From the IMG/VR virus record IMGVR_UViG_3300042992_001439, positions 1-36,079 of that record: a stretch of DNA of 36,079 nt, one strand, 5' to 3'. The position numbers and the translations under genes are program-made. Under the pieces are notes generated by a model, which worked only from the letters and a program-made list of their open reading frames with translations, was not told the origin of the DNA and did not search any database. Below are positions 7,484-15,480 of this stretch, one piece after another. How positions within the stretch are numbered: the stretch's first letter is position 1; each line of letters starts with the position of its first letter. Source of the DNA: a virus.

Positions 7484-7976
7484 ACTTACTCCTCTCCCCT
7501 GATCTGTTCGTAATGTCGTAGCCGAGCGTAATGCGGTGACCTTCGTAAGGCTCCAACACTTCAACTTTGTGCTTTTTATGTCCTTCGCCAAAGTATATTT
7601 GCGCAGGTTTATTCTCTACAGTGAAGTCGTCAAATACCGTATTAGTTTTCTTTGGGTCTATTGTGATATATCCGTGCCATGCCCACTCATGATCATGCCA
7701 ATCAAGAACATCATGCTGTGTGTGATAGTTCATCCAGCATTGCATCCATAGCGGTTGATCCCCCAACACAGAACGTACCCTCAATTGAAGTTCTTTAAAC
7801 AACGAATACATGAGACTGTCTGTTGAAGTAAGGGTGAAAACATTGTAGGTAGAGTACGCCTTAGTGAATTCGGTATGCCCATAAATGTCATTAAACTTAA
7901 AACGAGCAAAGTCAAGTATCCCTTCAAATCCTTGAAGGTTGTTCTCTATCAGGCTTGAACGCTCTAGGAATATCAT
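7461..7976 (-). CDS. Jelly-roll (2OG oxygenase-like) protein with WHDH motif (5)
   Basis: 171 residues. The core motif LDWHDHEWAWHGY (residues 91-103) offers H94, D95 and H96 as metal ligands, not a plain HxD; a distal His at 136 and R148 in GHRITLGYD would fit the rest of a 2OG-oxygenase-like site. A strand with a PAQIYFGEG motif lies between. Homologous phage proteins are usually annotated as oxygenase-like or hypothetical. Its start overlaps the stop of the upstream gene by four bases (ATGA). Iron and 2OG use are plausible but less sure than for the neighbouring oxygenases. Confidence 0.6.
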   Translation of the reverse strand: MIFLERSSLIENNLQGFEGILDFARFKFNDIYGHTEFTKAYSTYNVFTLTSTDSLMYSLFKELQLRVRSVLGDQPLWMQCWMNYHTQHDVLDWHDHEWAWHGYITIDPKKTNTVFDDFTVENKPAQIYFGEGHKKHKVEVLEPYEGHRITLGYDITNRSGERSKYVSFIPF

Positions 7977-8731
7977 AGAAGGTTCTCTGTAATCTCTTTT
8001 AGAATAATTTTTCTCATTGGCGAGCGGTCAAATAATTCGTATCGTGATGCAAGGGTTTTCCACCTTTTGGAACGAGCGTGGATTATTTCCCCACCTATGG
8101 TGTGAAGTTTTTCTGTTGCTTCAAATCTTTTGAGAACTATTTTACGATCAGTACCAAACTCTATGTAAGCAAGTGGCTCACCAGCCTCTATCTCTAGTTT
8201 GGTTCCTCCGTCCCAAAGATTGTATTCAAAGTTGATAGGTCTGAACCATCGCCCAATATCGTAATTCCCGGGTATTAAAGAACCATATTGCATGTGTGGC
8301 GCTTTGTGAAACCATGGTGAGGTCAATCGCATTAGAACTGGTTCTTCTGCAAAGAATATGTGCTGAAGGTTATAGCAAACAAGCAACTGATTGGTCAACG
8401 ATGGCGCGTGTGGCATCGTGATTTTAACTTGTGAATCCCTGCTCACTTCTTGGATAACTCTTCCCACCTCGCCAGTTTCTTTTATTTCTACTTCTGCCGA
8501 ACTTGTAAGTGGGTTGTAAATAACATAAGTGGGCAGAAGGGTATCTCTGACTGCTGGACATTGAAAAAAGTTGCGTGAAACATCTTGGTTGTACATTTGT
8601 TCTGTAAGTTCAGACCAAAGACCGATAGGAGGAGAGAACATTATTTCGCTGGGTCCTGAAAGATCTGGTCCTGCTTTAGTTCCTCCCTTCATTGTCCAAG
8701 GAGCCCAATAAACCACCAACTCTTTACTCAT
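7973..8731 (-). CDS. Uncharacterised phage protein, DUF6065-like
   Basis: 252 residues with no transmembrane segment or classic catalytic motif. The central part (LTSPWFHKAPHMQYG, then GRWFRPINFEYNL) and the phrase IEAGEPLAYIEFG resemble DUF6065-type proteins, which also combine a preferred-substrate-like WFRP region with an 'AGEP/AGTP' turn. A probable distant relative occurs at 27322-28023. It overlaps its neighbours by four bases on both sides and lies between two jelly-roll oxygenases, so it probably serves the same pathway. Family assignment is tentative and the function unknown. Confidence 0.5.
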   Translation of the reverse strand: MSKELVVYWAPWTMKGGTKAGPDLSGPSEIMFSPPIGLWSELTEQMYNQDVSRNFFQCPAVRDTLLPTYVIYNPLTSSAEVEIKETGEVGRVIQEVSRDSQVKITMPHAPSLTNQLLVCYNLQHIFFAEEPVLMRLTSPWFHKAPHMQYGSLIPGNYDIGRWFRPINFEYNLWDGGTKLEIEAGEPLAYIEFGTDRKIVLKRFEATEKLHTIGGEIIHARSKRWKTLASRYELFDRSPMRKIILKEITENLL

Positions 8732-9321
8732 TTGAACCTATCTCCCTCAACCCAAATGACCAATGAGTATCTGCTTCCTTTGGTTACTTTGGTTACACGA
8801 TGCTGAATAAAAGAAGGGAAAAAGACAACTGTTCCTTGTTTCGGTTTCAGTGCAATTTCACAACTATCATCAGCATATCTGTTTACCTCCAACTCCCCTC
8901 CTTCGTATTCAAGGGGATCGGAAAGCACTACCGATAGGGACAACTTTCGCGTAAAAGGTTGATTTTTCCCACCGGGGATTAAATCCATATGCCAGTCATA
9001 GTAGTCACCAACAGAGTAGGAGGTGAACTGCATATTGGGGAAGTAAACCAAATCAAAGTTAAACAACCTGTCGTTAACATTGTCAGTTACTTCTTTTATT
9101 CTTTCAAAAATCCATTTTGTTTCTTCTGAAGGGAACAGGAAGTTAACTTTTGAACTTCTAGTTTTGTTCTCCACCTCACCGCTGGCTATTTTCGCTTGCT
9201 CTAATTTTTGCAAACCGAGGCTGATAATTGCATCGCATTCTTCTGCTGTGAAGGTTTCTGACAGCGTTGCGTGAGTATAAAAAATATTGTCAGCCGGATG
9301 TCCTATCCGTATATCACTCAT
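8728..9321 (-). CDS. 2OG-Fe(II) oxygenase, prolyl-4-hydroxylase-like (6)
   Basis: 197 residues, the most typical member of the set. It has YYDWHMD (H111, D113), a YEGGELEV strand, distal H174 (FIQHRVT) and R184 (KGSRYSLVIW), matching PKHD/P4H-type hydroxylases. The N-terminus (SETFTAEECDAIISLG) is the usual family opening helix. It overlaps both neighbours by four bases. It would hydroxylate an unknown substrate with iron, O2 and 2-oxoglutarate. All expected ligands are present. Confidence 0.88.
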   Translation of the reverse strand: MSDIRIGHPADNIFYTHATLSETFTAEECDAIISLGLQKLEQAKIASGEVENKTRSSKVNFLFPSEETKWIFERIKEVTDNVNDRLFNFDLVYFPNMQFTSYSVGDYYDWHMDLIPGGKNQPFTRKLSLSVVLSDPLEYEGGELEVNRYADDSCEIALKPKQGTVVFFPSFIQHRVTKVTKGSRYSLVIWVEGDRFK

Positions 9322-9716
9322 TCCAATGAAAACTTGTAAAACGCATTGATCACTGGATGGTTGCTTCTAATAACTTCTGCTGGCACTGCTTCTTTCGGCA
9401 AACTCGGGTTACTCTGAATCACTTTTTGTTCCATATGCCCCTTGTAAACAACATATGCCAAGTTGTGGAACTCATCCATACAGCGAACGGATTCTTTCAT
9501 GATCTTAGAATTTGGGACTCGCTTTGTGGTGAACATCTCTAGGTTGTATTCGGTTATAGTGGTTACGAACTCCACAATAGAATCTTCTAGATTTTGTAAT
9601 AGTTCTGGATGTGCGTCAATCGCCATACACATTCCCTCAAAGTCCGAAAGATGAAGAACCATCCCCTCATGGACGACCACTGGTCCTTGACTACTTGGTA
9701 CAATTTCCGTTGTCAT
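9318..9716 (-). CDS. Hypothetical protein of the oxygenase operon
   Basis: 132 residues, mixed alpha/beta, no recognised motif. The start at 9716 has a strong GGAGG site (GGAGGCTTAATG) and the stop overlaps the next gene (ATGA), so it is a real operon member. The middle is helical (NLEDSIVEFVTTITEYNLEM), and a lone Cys pair is not arranged as a metal site. It may be a partner or regulator of the following oxygenase, but nothing in the sequence proves that. Confidence 0.6.
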   Translation of the reverse strand: MTTEIVPSSQGPVVVHEGMVLHLSDFEGMCMAIDAHPELLQNLEDSIVEFVTTITEYNLEMFTTKRVPNSKIMKESVRCMDEFHNLAYVVYKGHMEQKVIQSNPSLPKEAVPAEVIRSNHPVINAFYKFSLE

Positions 9717-9738
9717 TAAGCCTCCACAGTGTCCCTGT

Positions 9739-10008
9739 TTAGGCTACATCAAACCTGTGGATATACACGTTCAGATCAACAGTTTCATCCTCGGGGAGAT
9801 CGTCTGCTGGCGTCGTAAATGTTGTTACCATGGCATGAATTAACTGTTTAGCCTCATCAAGTGTGCATATTGCTTCGTTGCTTGCTGGGTATTCGTTATC
9901 TTGGAGGATGCGGTCGTGTGCAATATTTAAATAAAACAGCACGGAATTAACCCTTTTTTCAATGTCGGCTGAGTCGGTGTTGAAAGTTACTGTCCTGTTA
10001 TGTGCCAT
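9739..10008 (-). CDS. Hypothetical small acidic protein
   Basis: 89 residues, acidic, mostly helical in the middle (IEKRVNSVLFYLNIAHDRIL and LDEAKQLIHAMVTTF). It has no known motif. Its start lies within the 3' end of the small zinc-ribbon gene (11-base overlap), which supports co-translation. It belongs to the same minus-strand operon as the oxygenases. Confidence 0.6.
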   Translation of the reverse strand: MAHNRTVTFNTDSADIEKRVNSVLFYLNIAHDRILQDNEYPASNEAICTLDEAKQLIHAMVTTFTTPADDLPEDETVDLNVYIHRFDVA

Positions 10009-10165
10009 GTTTACCCCATTTTCCTAGTGGACAAGACGATGATGCGACTTGTGTCTTAATTGTCATAAAGCATCCACACTCTCTACAGGTAGAAGTGAAA
10101 CGAAAAAACCGTTCACATCCCCTGCATATTGATAGTCGCTCATTGATTTTTTCCCTACTTAGCAC
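9998..10165 (-). CDS. Small zinc-ribbon protein, DUF6171-like (copy 3)
   Basis: 55 residues from a GTG start preceded by AAGGATAGA at proper spacing; no ATG lies in this frame upstream of the first Cys pair. The protein reads ICRGCERFFR, then TCRECGCFMTIKTQ, then CPLGKWGKHGT. The Cys pattern and CPLGKW match the other two ribbons (3486-3713, 6673-6828), with a five-residue tail after the Trp. It lies at the head of the minus-strand modification operon, ten bases after the fibre gene. Probable zinc binding, unknown partner. Confidence 0.72.
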   Translation of the reverse strand: MLSREKINERLSICRGCERFFRFTSTCRECGCFMTIKTQVASSSCPLGKWGKHGT

Positions 10166-10174
10166 ACTCTATCC

Positions 10175-11134
10175 TTATTCGCTATAGTCAACACGAACTA
10201 TGGCTGAACTTGCGTTGTTCGTTGCAGGTGCATAAACAATCCCAAACTTCGTTGCTGGAATCGGCGTCCCTATTGATATTGCTGGTGCTGTGACCACGGT
10301 GTTTGGCGCTGAACTCACGGCTGTTGTTACCGTTGCTCCGTTAGCAGTTGTCTGTGCTTGAATATAAGTCAAATAGTTGTTTGCTGTTAAGTCAGATAAA
10401 TCAGTTGTGCTCACCGTTGAAACCGTTCCTGCTGTTTTCTTAATGATTTTGATTTGCGAACGATTCCATGGAGTTGGAGTACCCCCATATGTTGTGGCGG
10501 TGTAGTTGTACGGTGCGCTTTGAACATAGTAGTTGTATGGCGCATTTGCTACACCCCAAATATCTGCCGAGCCAACCTTTGTCCACCAGTTGGGTGGATT
10601 TTCGTAATAGTTATAACAATCACAGCCAAATACAGTTGCATAACTACATGCACAGTATGCATACGGTCCGCCACCAACCGCAGGATATGGTCCACCACCA
10701 GTCGTGTTATAAGTGCAGTTCCCATTTGAGTTATTCACAACGGCTATGTTTGACCCGTTCGTAGGACAGTTGAATGGGGCAGCGGTATAGTCAGTTTTTT
10801 CCGCTATTGCCGCCCACCAGTTGTCGTTGTCTGTAACCCAAAAAGCAACACCTGCTCCCGCTGATTTTGCGGCAGGAAGAGTTGCTTTCACAACAGCATC
10901 CGTTGACAGAGCATCAAAAGTTAACAGCGGGTAAGAACTAGCCGCAGTACTTGTAACGGCGGTGTTGCTAGATATACCCCAAGTTCCGCTAGTAGCAGTC
11001 CAAGGAGCATCGCCACCAACCACACTTGCATTGTTAGCCCGAGTGAATGTATCAAAGAAAGCCCCCAAGCGAAGTATCTTTGAAAATCCGAACCTACGAG
11101 AACTTCCTTGCCCAATTCTATTAAGGAATGGCAT
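10175..11134 (-). CDS. Tail-fibre-like protein with lectin-like N-terminal domain
   Basis: 319 residues. After a short basic leader, FFDTFTRANNASVVGG and TWGISSNTA mark a jelly-roll (concanavalin/LamG-like) domain as found in phage fibres. Residues about 120-215 are rich in Cys, Tyr and Gly (YAYCACSYATVFGCDCYNYY), an insert that breaks the beta-sandwich. The C-terminal part (VVTAPAISIGTPIPATKFG) returns to the domain's last strands. AAGGA precedes the ATG. It probably binds a surface glycan. The Cys-rich insert recalls the Cys-rich tail of the protein at 2525-3226, though the sequences do not align. Confidence 0.65.
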   Translation of the reverse strand: MPFLNRIGQGSSRRFGFSKILRLGAFFDTFTRANNASVVGGDAPWTATSGTWGISSNTAVTSTAASSYPLLTFDALSTDAVVKATLPAAKSAGAGVAFWVTDNDNWWAAIAEKTDYTAAPFNCPTNGSNIAVVNNSNGNCTYNTTGGGPYPAVGGGPYAYCACSYATVFGCDCYNYYENPPNWWTKVGSADIWGVANAPYNYYVQSAPYNYTATTYGGTPTPWNRSQIKIIKKTAGTVSTVSTTDLSDLTANNYLTYIQAQTTANGATVTTAVSSAPNTVVTAPAISIGTPIPATKFGIVYAPATNNASSAIVRVDYSE

Positions 11135-11143
11135 GATTGATCC

Positions 11144-12295
11144 TTATGCGAATTTCGTCATGCTTGCAAACGCCGTATATGTCGCTGAAGCAGTTTTGGT
11201 TAGCGTGACGGTGTACATGTTTATTGAAGAAGCCTGACCTGCTGAAACGGCTGTGCCTCCTTGCCATTTCGGGGTGATTGCCACACCATCCACCTGATAG
11301 GCGGTCGCATAATAAGGCGTCGCACCCATTGTCGCCATAAAAGTTACGGTTGCCACTTCACCAACCGCCAAAATATCATTCATTGCGACAGTTGATGTCC
11401 CTCTAATGTTGAGAACAAAGTTACCTGTCGCGTTACCAGTACGCAAAACTGAAGCATTTACCGCGAAATCAATGTTTATTGTTCCTGTAGCGCCAGTTGC
11501 GCTGAGAGCAATTTGTTCAGTGAAAGACGAAGGAAGCGAACTTATAGTGAACTGCCAGACATTTGTGCCTGTTTTCGTCAATCGGGCTTTTTGATGTGGC
11601 ATAACAACAAGCCATTGTCCTGCCGACTTGTTGACAGTCACACCAGAAATAGGGCTAACTATCACAGGGGATGTGGTGGATGTGAAATCTATCCAGTCGT
11701 TTGTCGCAAAAGCAACGCTTGCATTCAACGGAACAGATAATATGATCGCATCAGCATTAGTAAAACTTATATATTTGCTTGCATCACCGAGTACCAAGGT
11801 GTATGAGGCATCAGCAACTGAAGTGATTGGTGAAGCCAAGTTTGCTTTTAATGCGTCTGCGGTATCAACATATGCTGTTGTGGCAACCGCCGTGGTGTTA
11901 TTTGAAGCAGTCTGTGTCGTAGCGATAGTGCCGGTTGGAAGGGTAGGGGTTCCCGTAAAGGTTGGGGAAGCCAATTTTGCGTAACCTTGACCCACAACAT
12001 ATGCGGTAGTAGCAATTTGGGTGGTGTTTGTATCAACCGCAGCGGTAGTGGATAATGGTACGCCTGTGAATGTTGGGCTAGCCGTTGGAGCCAATCCAGT
12101 CACTACACCCGTATTGCCGTTTACCGAGGTAACGCCAACTTGGTATGGAAGGCTATTCCATGCGGTAGAACCGTTGCCAAGTTTAAGTTTCCCTGTGTCG
12201 GTTTCTCCACCTAGTTCGCCAGACGCAAGAGTTGGGTTAGACGCCGTCCAATTAGACGCCGTGTCCCTACGAATCAATATTCGTCTAGTTGTCAT
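11144..12295 (-). CDS. Tail fibre with Mtd-N-like head and fibre repeats
   Basis: 383 residues. Residues 1-54 (ILIRRDTASNWTASNPTL ... STAWNSLPYQ) match the N-terminal fold of Bordetella phage Mtd and many fibres, which trimerise and attach to the virion. Residues about 60-160 hold fibre repeats of the ASPTFTGTP ... TQTASNNTTAVATTAYV type. Next is a beta domain like the C-terminus of the 1662-2528 protein (YTLVLGDASKYISFTN), then a C-terminal domain that recurs at the end of the long right-edge fibre. GGGAG precedes the ATG. No variable repeat or reverse transcriptase is near, so it does not look like a retroelement-diversified protein. Confidence 0.75.
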   Translation of the reverse strand: MTTRRILIRRDTASNWTASNPTLASGELGGETDTGKLKLGNGSTAWNSLPYQVGVTSVNGNTGVVTGLAPTASPTFTGVPLSTTAAVDTNTTQIATTAYVVGQGYAKLASPTFTGTPTLPTGTIATTQTASNNTTAVATTAYVDTADALKANLASPITSVADASYTLVLGDASKYISFTNADAIILSVPLNASVAFATNDWIDFTSTTSPVIVSPISGVTVNKSAGQWLVVMPHQKARLTKTGTNVWQFTISSLPSSFTEQIALSATGATGTINIDFAVNASVLRTGNATGNFVLNIRGTSTVAMNDILAVGEVATVTFMATMGATPYYATAYQVDGVAITPKWQGGTAVSAGQASSINMYTVTLTKTASATYTAFASMTKFA

Positions 12296-12378
12296 TCAGC
12301 ATCTCCCAGAGGGTTTTTCTCTACCCAAGTATACAAGTTCTGCATCCTGCAATCGCCAAGTTGACAAAACCTACAGGG

Positions 12379-12603
12379 CTATGCTTCCAAATTATTGTTT
12401 AGAGTGGGAAAAATGTCGTTGTTGTCTTTTATTGCTTGGATGGTTGTTTCTGCCCATTGTTCGGCTTCTTCTTTTGTCCAAGGCGTACCGTTGTGGGGGA
12501 AGTTTTGTTGACCTATTTTGCGGGTAATAGTAACATTATCAACTATCCCAGTCCACGTAATGGTTACTACGTTTTTATCGTTTACTTCATATGTGTATTC
12601 CAT
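12379..12603 (-). CDS. Small fibre-region protein
   Basis: 74 residues with an excellent AAGGAG site. The first half is beta-rich (YEVNDKNVVTITWTG), the second half is a helix opening with TPWTKEEAEQWAETTI, a pattern common in short phage proteins next to fibres, some of them assembly chaperones. The frame stays open for 28 codons after the TAG stop and ends in a TGA that overlaps the next fibre's ATG; see findings. Role unknown. Confidence 0.6.
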   Translation of the reverse strand: MEYTYEVNDKNVVTITWTGIVDNVTITRKIGQQNFPHNGTPWTKEEAEQWAETTIQAIKDNNDIFPTLNNNLEA

Positions 12604-12612
12604 GATGTCTCC

Positions 12613-13707
12613 TTAAATCACGTATTCTATGGTGACAGCACCGTTTGAACCCATGCTTGCAGATGTGGTACCTGCATACCCTGCCCCTGCTCCAACGGTA
12701 AACGAATAAACTGTTAACGGAACAACGGTAACTTGAAAAACTTCTGTTACCCCATCTTGCCCACGACCAGAACGTGCTTCTGCTCTGGCTCTGATGATAT
12801 GTTGCCAAGTATCAGCACCATACTCAACAGAAAATGTCCATGCCAAACCTGAAACCACTCCAAACCCACCGCCACCAGAACCAGGGTATCTATTTTCCGC
12901 ACGAAACTCAGTTTGACTAGAACTAGAAGAAGTTGAATTACTAAACCCACCATTATGGGAGTCTCCAGTTACGGAAACGTTGTGGTCAATTCCTTTTTTC
13001 CCACCAAGTGCTGTATATGAGGTTCCACCAACAACAAATGTTGTTGAACCAGCAGTATCAGTTTGACTAGCGTAACTTTGATAGTTGGTAGCAGTAGGAA
13101 GTATTGCCTCTGCTGACGCATTACCACCTGCCCCACCAGCACCGATGAGTGTCAGTTTTATTTGTGTAACACCAGCAGGACAAGTCCATGTTCCGCTTCC
13201 GTTAGTTGTAAACTTTGCAACATAGATTTTAGGGGTTGTAATTGCCGCGGTAACAAATGCTGTTGTTGCGAGTGCTGTGGTGTTATTGCCAGCGGTTTGT
13301 GTGGTGGCGATTGTCCCTGTTGGGAGTGTTGGAGTTCCAGTGAAGGTCGGTGAAGCAAGGTTCGCTTTAAGATCAAGCGCGGTTTGCTGTGCAGTGGAAA
13401 CTGGTTTGTTTGCGTCACTTGTGTTGTCCACATTCCCTAGTCCAACCATCCCTTTGGTGACACCAGAAACAGTTCCTGTGAATGTTGGATCAGCGGTTGG
13501 AGCAAGACCTGTTACCACACCAGTTTGACCGTTTATAGAAGTAACACCTGACTGATACGGAAGGCTGTTCCATGCTGTGGATCCTGTACCAATTTTAAGT
13601 TTTCCTGTATCAGTTTCATGCCCGAACTCACCAGCGGAAAGAGTCGGGTTGTTTGCTGTCCAGTTAGCAGCCGTGTCACGGCGGATAAGAATGCGACGGT
13701 ATGCCAT
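12613..13707 (-). CDS. Tail fibre, Mtd-N-like head with glycine-rich C-terminus
   Basis: 364 residues. The head (RILIRRDTAANWTANNPTL, then STAWNSLPYQ) is nearly the same as that of the 11144-12295 fibre. The stalk has PTFTGTVSGVTKGMVGLGNV and TQTAGNNTTALATTAFV repeats. The distal part differs: it has an interrupted Gly-rich segment (KLTLIGAGGAGGNASAEA) and a Ser/Gly end, similar in style to, but not one of, the EYLVIAGGG family. Its start overlaps the stop of the 59-residue gene by one base (TAATG). Confidence 0.75.
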   Translation of the reverse strand: MAYRRILIRRDTAANWTANNPTLSAGEFGHETDTGKLKIGTGSTAWNSLPYQSGVTSINGQTGVVTGLAPTADPTFTGTVSGVTKGMVGLGNVDNTSDANKPVSTAQQTALDLKANLASPTFTGTPTLPTGTIATTQTAGNNTTALATTAFVTAAITTPKIYVAKFTTNGSGTWTCPAGVTQIKLTLIGAGGAGGNASAEAILPTATNYQSYASQTDTAGSTTFVVGGTSYTALGGKKGIDHNVSVTGDSHNGGFSNSTSSSSSQTEFRAENRYPGSGGGGFGVVSGLAWTFSVEYGADTWQHIIRARAEARSGRGQDGVTEVFQVTVVPLTVYSFTVGAGAGYAGTTSASMGSNGAVTIEYVI

Positions 13708-13886
13708 TATGCGCCCCCGCCGTCGTCAACAAGATAATCGTTGAGCGGTGTGTCGGAAAGTCCGCCGTCAGAAATTGTTTGTGGGAAACGCTTCCAAACA
13801 CCGTCAAGGTAACGCCAAACCATACCTCCTGCGTTGTATTCATCTCCTGAAGATGGAGAGTTAGGGAAATTGATTGGAGTAGCCAT
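13707..13886 (-). CDS. 59-residue stand-alone fibre head module
   Basis: The sequence opens INFPNSPSSGDEYNAGGMVW and continues RYLDGVWKRF, the same N-terminal module that heads four larger fibres in this window (16812, 17126, 18598, 21976). Here it is followed by only about 25 residues ending in DDGGGA. Both ends overlap neighbours by TAATG. It could be a free adapter or capping subunit, or what remains of a fibre that lost its distal part; the intact start, stop and coupling argue that it is expressed. Confidence 0.7.
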   Translation of the reverse strand: MATPINFPNSPSSGDEYNAGGMVWRYLDGVWKRFPQTISDGGLSDTPLNDYLVDDGGGA

Positions 13887-14854
13887 TATGCGATAACCAA
13901 ACTTCCTGAAGCAGTAAAAGTGCGAATGGTGTATGAGCCTGATGTTGTTGCAGTGCCACCAGTAATTGTAAGCAACGATGCGTCAGCAGTCAAATATCGG
14001 ACAATAACAAGACCAGAACCACCGTTTGTTGCAGAATCCCCCGCACCTCCTCCGTCACCACCGCTACCCGTATTTGCTGCTGGGGTGGTTTGCCCTGTGT
14101 AACCATTTCCCGCACCCCTGCCACCCGCTGCTCGTGTTGTGCTTGTCCCATTTATTGCCGATGCAACTCCAACACCACCAGCCACAGATGAAGTTTCACC
14201 AACATTGGTTCCAGTCACACCTACAGCGCCTGCACCACCACCACCACCCGAAACATATGCCCCACTGTTGGACCCAATACCAATAGTCGCACCACCAGCA
14301 AAACCTTGGTTTGCTACTCCTGTTCCACCAGCGCTCGTCCAGCCATAGCCATGACCACCGCCGCCAGAACCGCCAGAACCACCTGCGACTGCACCACCAC
14401 CACCTGGCCATGATGCTCCACCACCGCCACCAAACGAAAAAATGGCATTGAATATGGAATCTCCACCAGTTGAACCTGCACTATTATTTGAAGATTTTGC
14501 TCCACCAGCACCAACGGTAACAGTGTATGTTCCGGTGGTGATGTTCATTGATGCTTCAGCACCAGCGCCACCGCCTGAAGTGGCGCTTGCAACATTTGTG
14601 CGATATCCACCTGCTCCACCACCACCGCCAACGTCATATCCACCGCCTCCACCTCCAGCAATAACAAGGTATTCAACTGGAAGGATTACACCATGAGTAA
14701 CTGTTGACCATGCAGTACCGTTCCACAAACGCAACTTGTTTGTATCACTCTCATAAATCATTTGCCCTGTATAAGGTGAAGCAGGGCGAGTTGTAGATGT
14801 GCAGACACCAGGTCTAATAATGGATTGTGCGCCGATAACGCTAGATAGTGGCAT
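13886..14854 (-). CDS. Glycine-rich tail fibre (paralogue 1)
   Basis: 322 residues from the ATG at 14854; a longer frame to 14959 runs into the previous gene. The head RPGVCTSTTRPASPYTGQ and NGTAWSTVTHG is shared with the next genes upstream. After EYLVIAGGGG comes a long Gly domain with AGGYRTNV, GGGAGAEAS, YTVTVGAGG and many G-runs, ending in GLVIVRYLTADAS and FTASGSLVIA. This is the PF21722-like 'glycine-rich domain' of tail adhesins; related Gly runs in T4-like gp38 adhesins form packed polyglycine helices at the fibre tip. Probable receptor-binding role. Stop overlaps the 59-residue gene. Confidence 0.78.
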   Translation of the reverse strand: MPLSSVIGAQSIIRPGVCTSTTRPASPYTGQMIYESDTNKLRLWNGTAWSTVTHGVILPVEYLVIAGGGGGGYDVGGGGGAGGYRTNVASATSGGGAGAEASMNITTGTYTVTVGAGGAKSSNNSAGSTGGDSIFNAIFSFGGGGGASWPGGGGAVAGGSGGSGGGGHGYGWTSAGGTGVANQGFAGGATIGIGSNSGAYVSGGGGGAGAVGVTGTNVGETSSVAGGVGVASAINGTSTTRAAGGRGAGNGYTGQTTPAANTGSGGDGGGAGDSATNGGSGLVIVRYLTADASLLTITGGTATTSGSYTIRTFTASGSLVIA

Positions 14855-14856
14855 AA

Positions 14857-15480
14857 TTAACCCGCTATCTCTTGCAATGTAATAGTTGAAGTTCCAAATA
14901 TTCCAGTAAAACCAGCACGGCGGTTTACAGAAACAATACCGCCAGCGGCATGGTGACACATTTGTATTTTATAAGTAGTTGCACTAGTAGTAGATGGGCT
15001 ATCCAAGATAGAAGTACTTATTGTTTTGTAGTAGTTGCCACCACTGGTTCCACCATCATGTAAGACAGAACCAAAACCACCAAAGCCCGGGTTTCCGCTC
15101 GCACCAACTTCTGTTGCTCCTCGCAACATTCTTGCATAGCCGAAGTTACCACCATCAGATGAAGCACATAATGATATGGTAATAAGTACTTTATTTGAGG
15201 CACTTGAAGGAGTTATTGAAGCGCTTAAACCAGTTACATCTGTGTAGGTGGTGCCTGTTGTAGCAACCCAATCATCAGTTTTCCGTGTATTAACAACCTG
15301 CAAAACAGTACCTGATGTGTAATCAGAATACGATAATGTTTTCCACGCTGTACCGTTCCAAATGCACACAAGGTTTGTGTCTGTCTCGTAAATCATCATG
15401 CCATCAAACGGGTTAGCAGGGCGATTAGATGAAGTGCAAACGCCGGGCTTCAGTCCTTGTGTGGTAGCAGAAATGGTCAT
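14857..15480 (-). CDS. Tail fibre protein with shared head and distinct C-terminal domain
   Basis: 207 residues. The head (LKPGVCTSSNRPANPFDGMM, NGTAWKTL) is common to the Gly-rich fibres next to it, but the distal part is a different beta domain (TVLQVVNTRKTDDWVAT, then GFGGFGSVLHDGG and SVNRRAGFTG), of a type seen at the tips of fibres in T4-like aquatic phages. The start overlaps the upstream stop (ATGA), and the stop lies two bases before the next start. It suggests a head module that is reused with interchangeable tips. Confidence 0.75.
   Translation of the reverse strand: MTISATTQGLKPGVCTSSNRPANPFDGMMIYETDTNLVCIWNGTAWKTLSYSDYTSGTVLQVVNTRKTDDWVATTGTTYTDVTGLSASITPSSASNKVLITISLCASSDGGNFGYARMLRGATEVGASGNPGFGGFGSVLHDGGTSGGNYYKTISTSILDSPSTTSATTYKIQMCHHAAGGIVSVNRRAGFTGIFGTSTITLQEIAG

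Noticed and set aside
11144-13707. Diversity-generating retroelement suggested by Mtd-N-like heads
   Set aside because: No reverse transcriptase, template repeat or adenine-biased variable repeat is seen in the window; the head domain is common in ordinary fibres.
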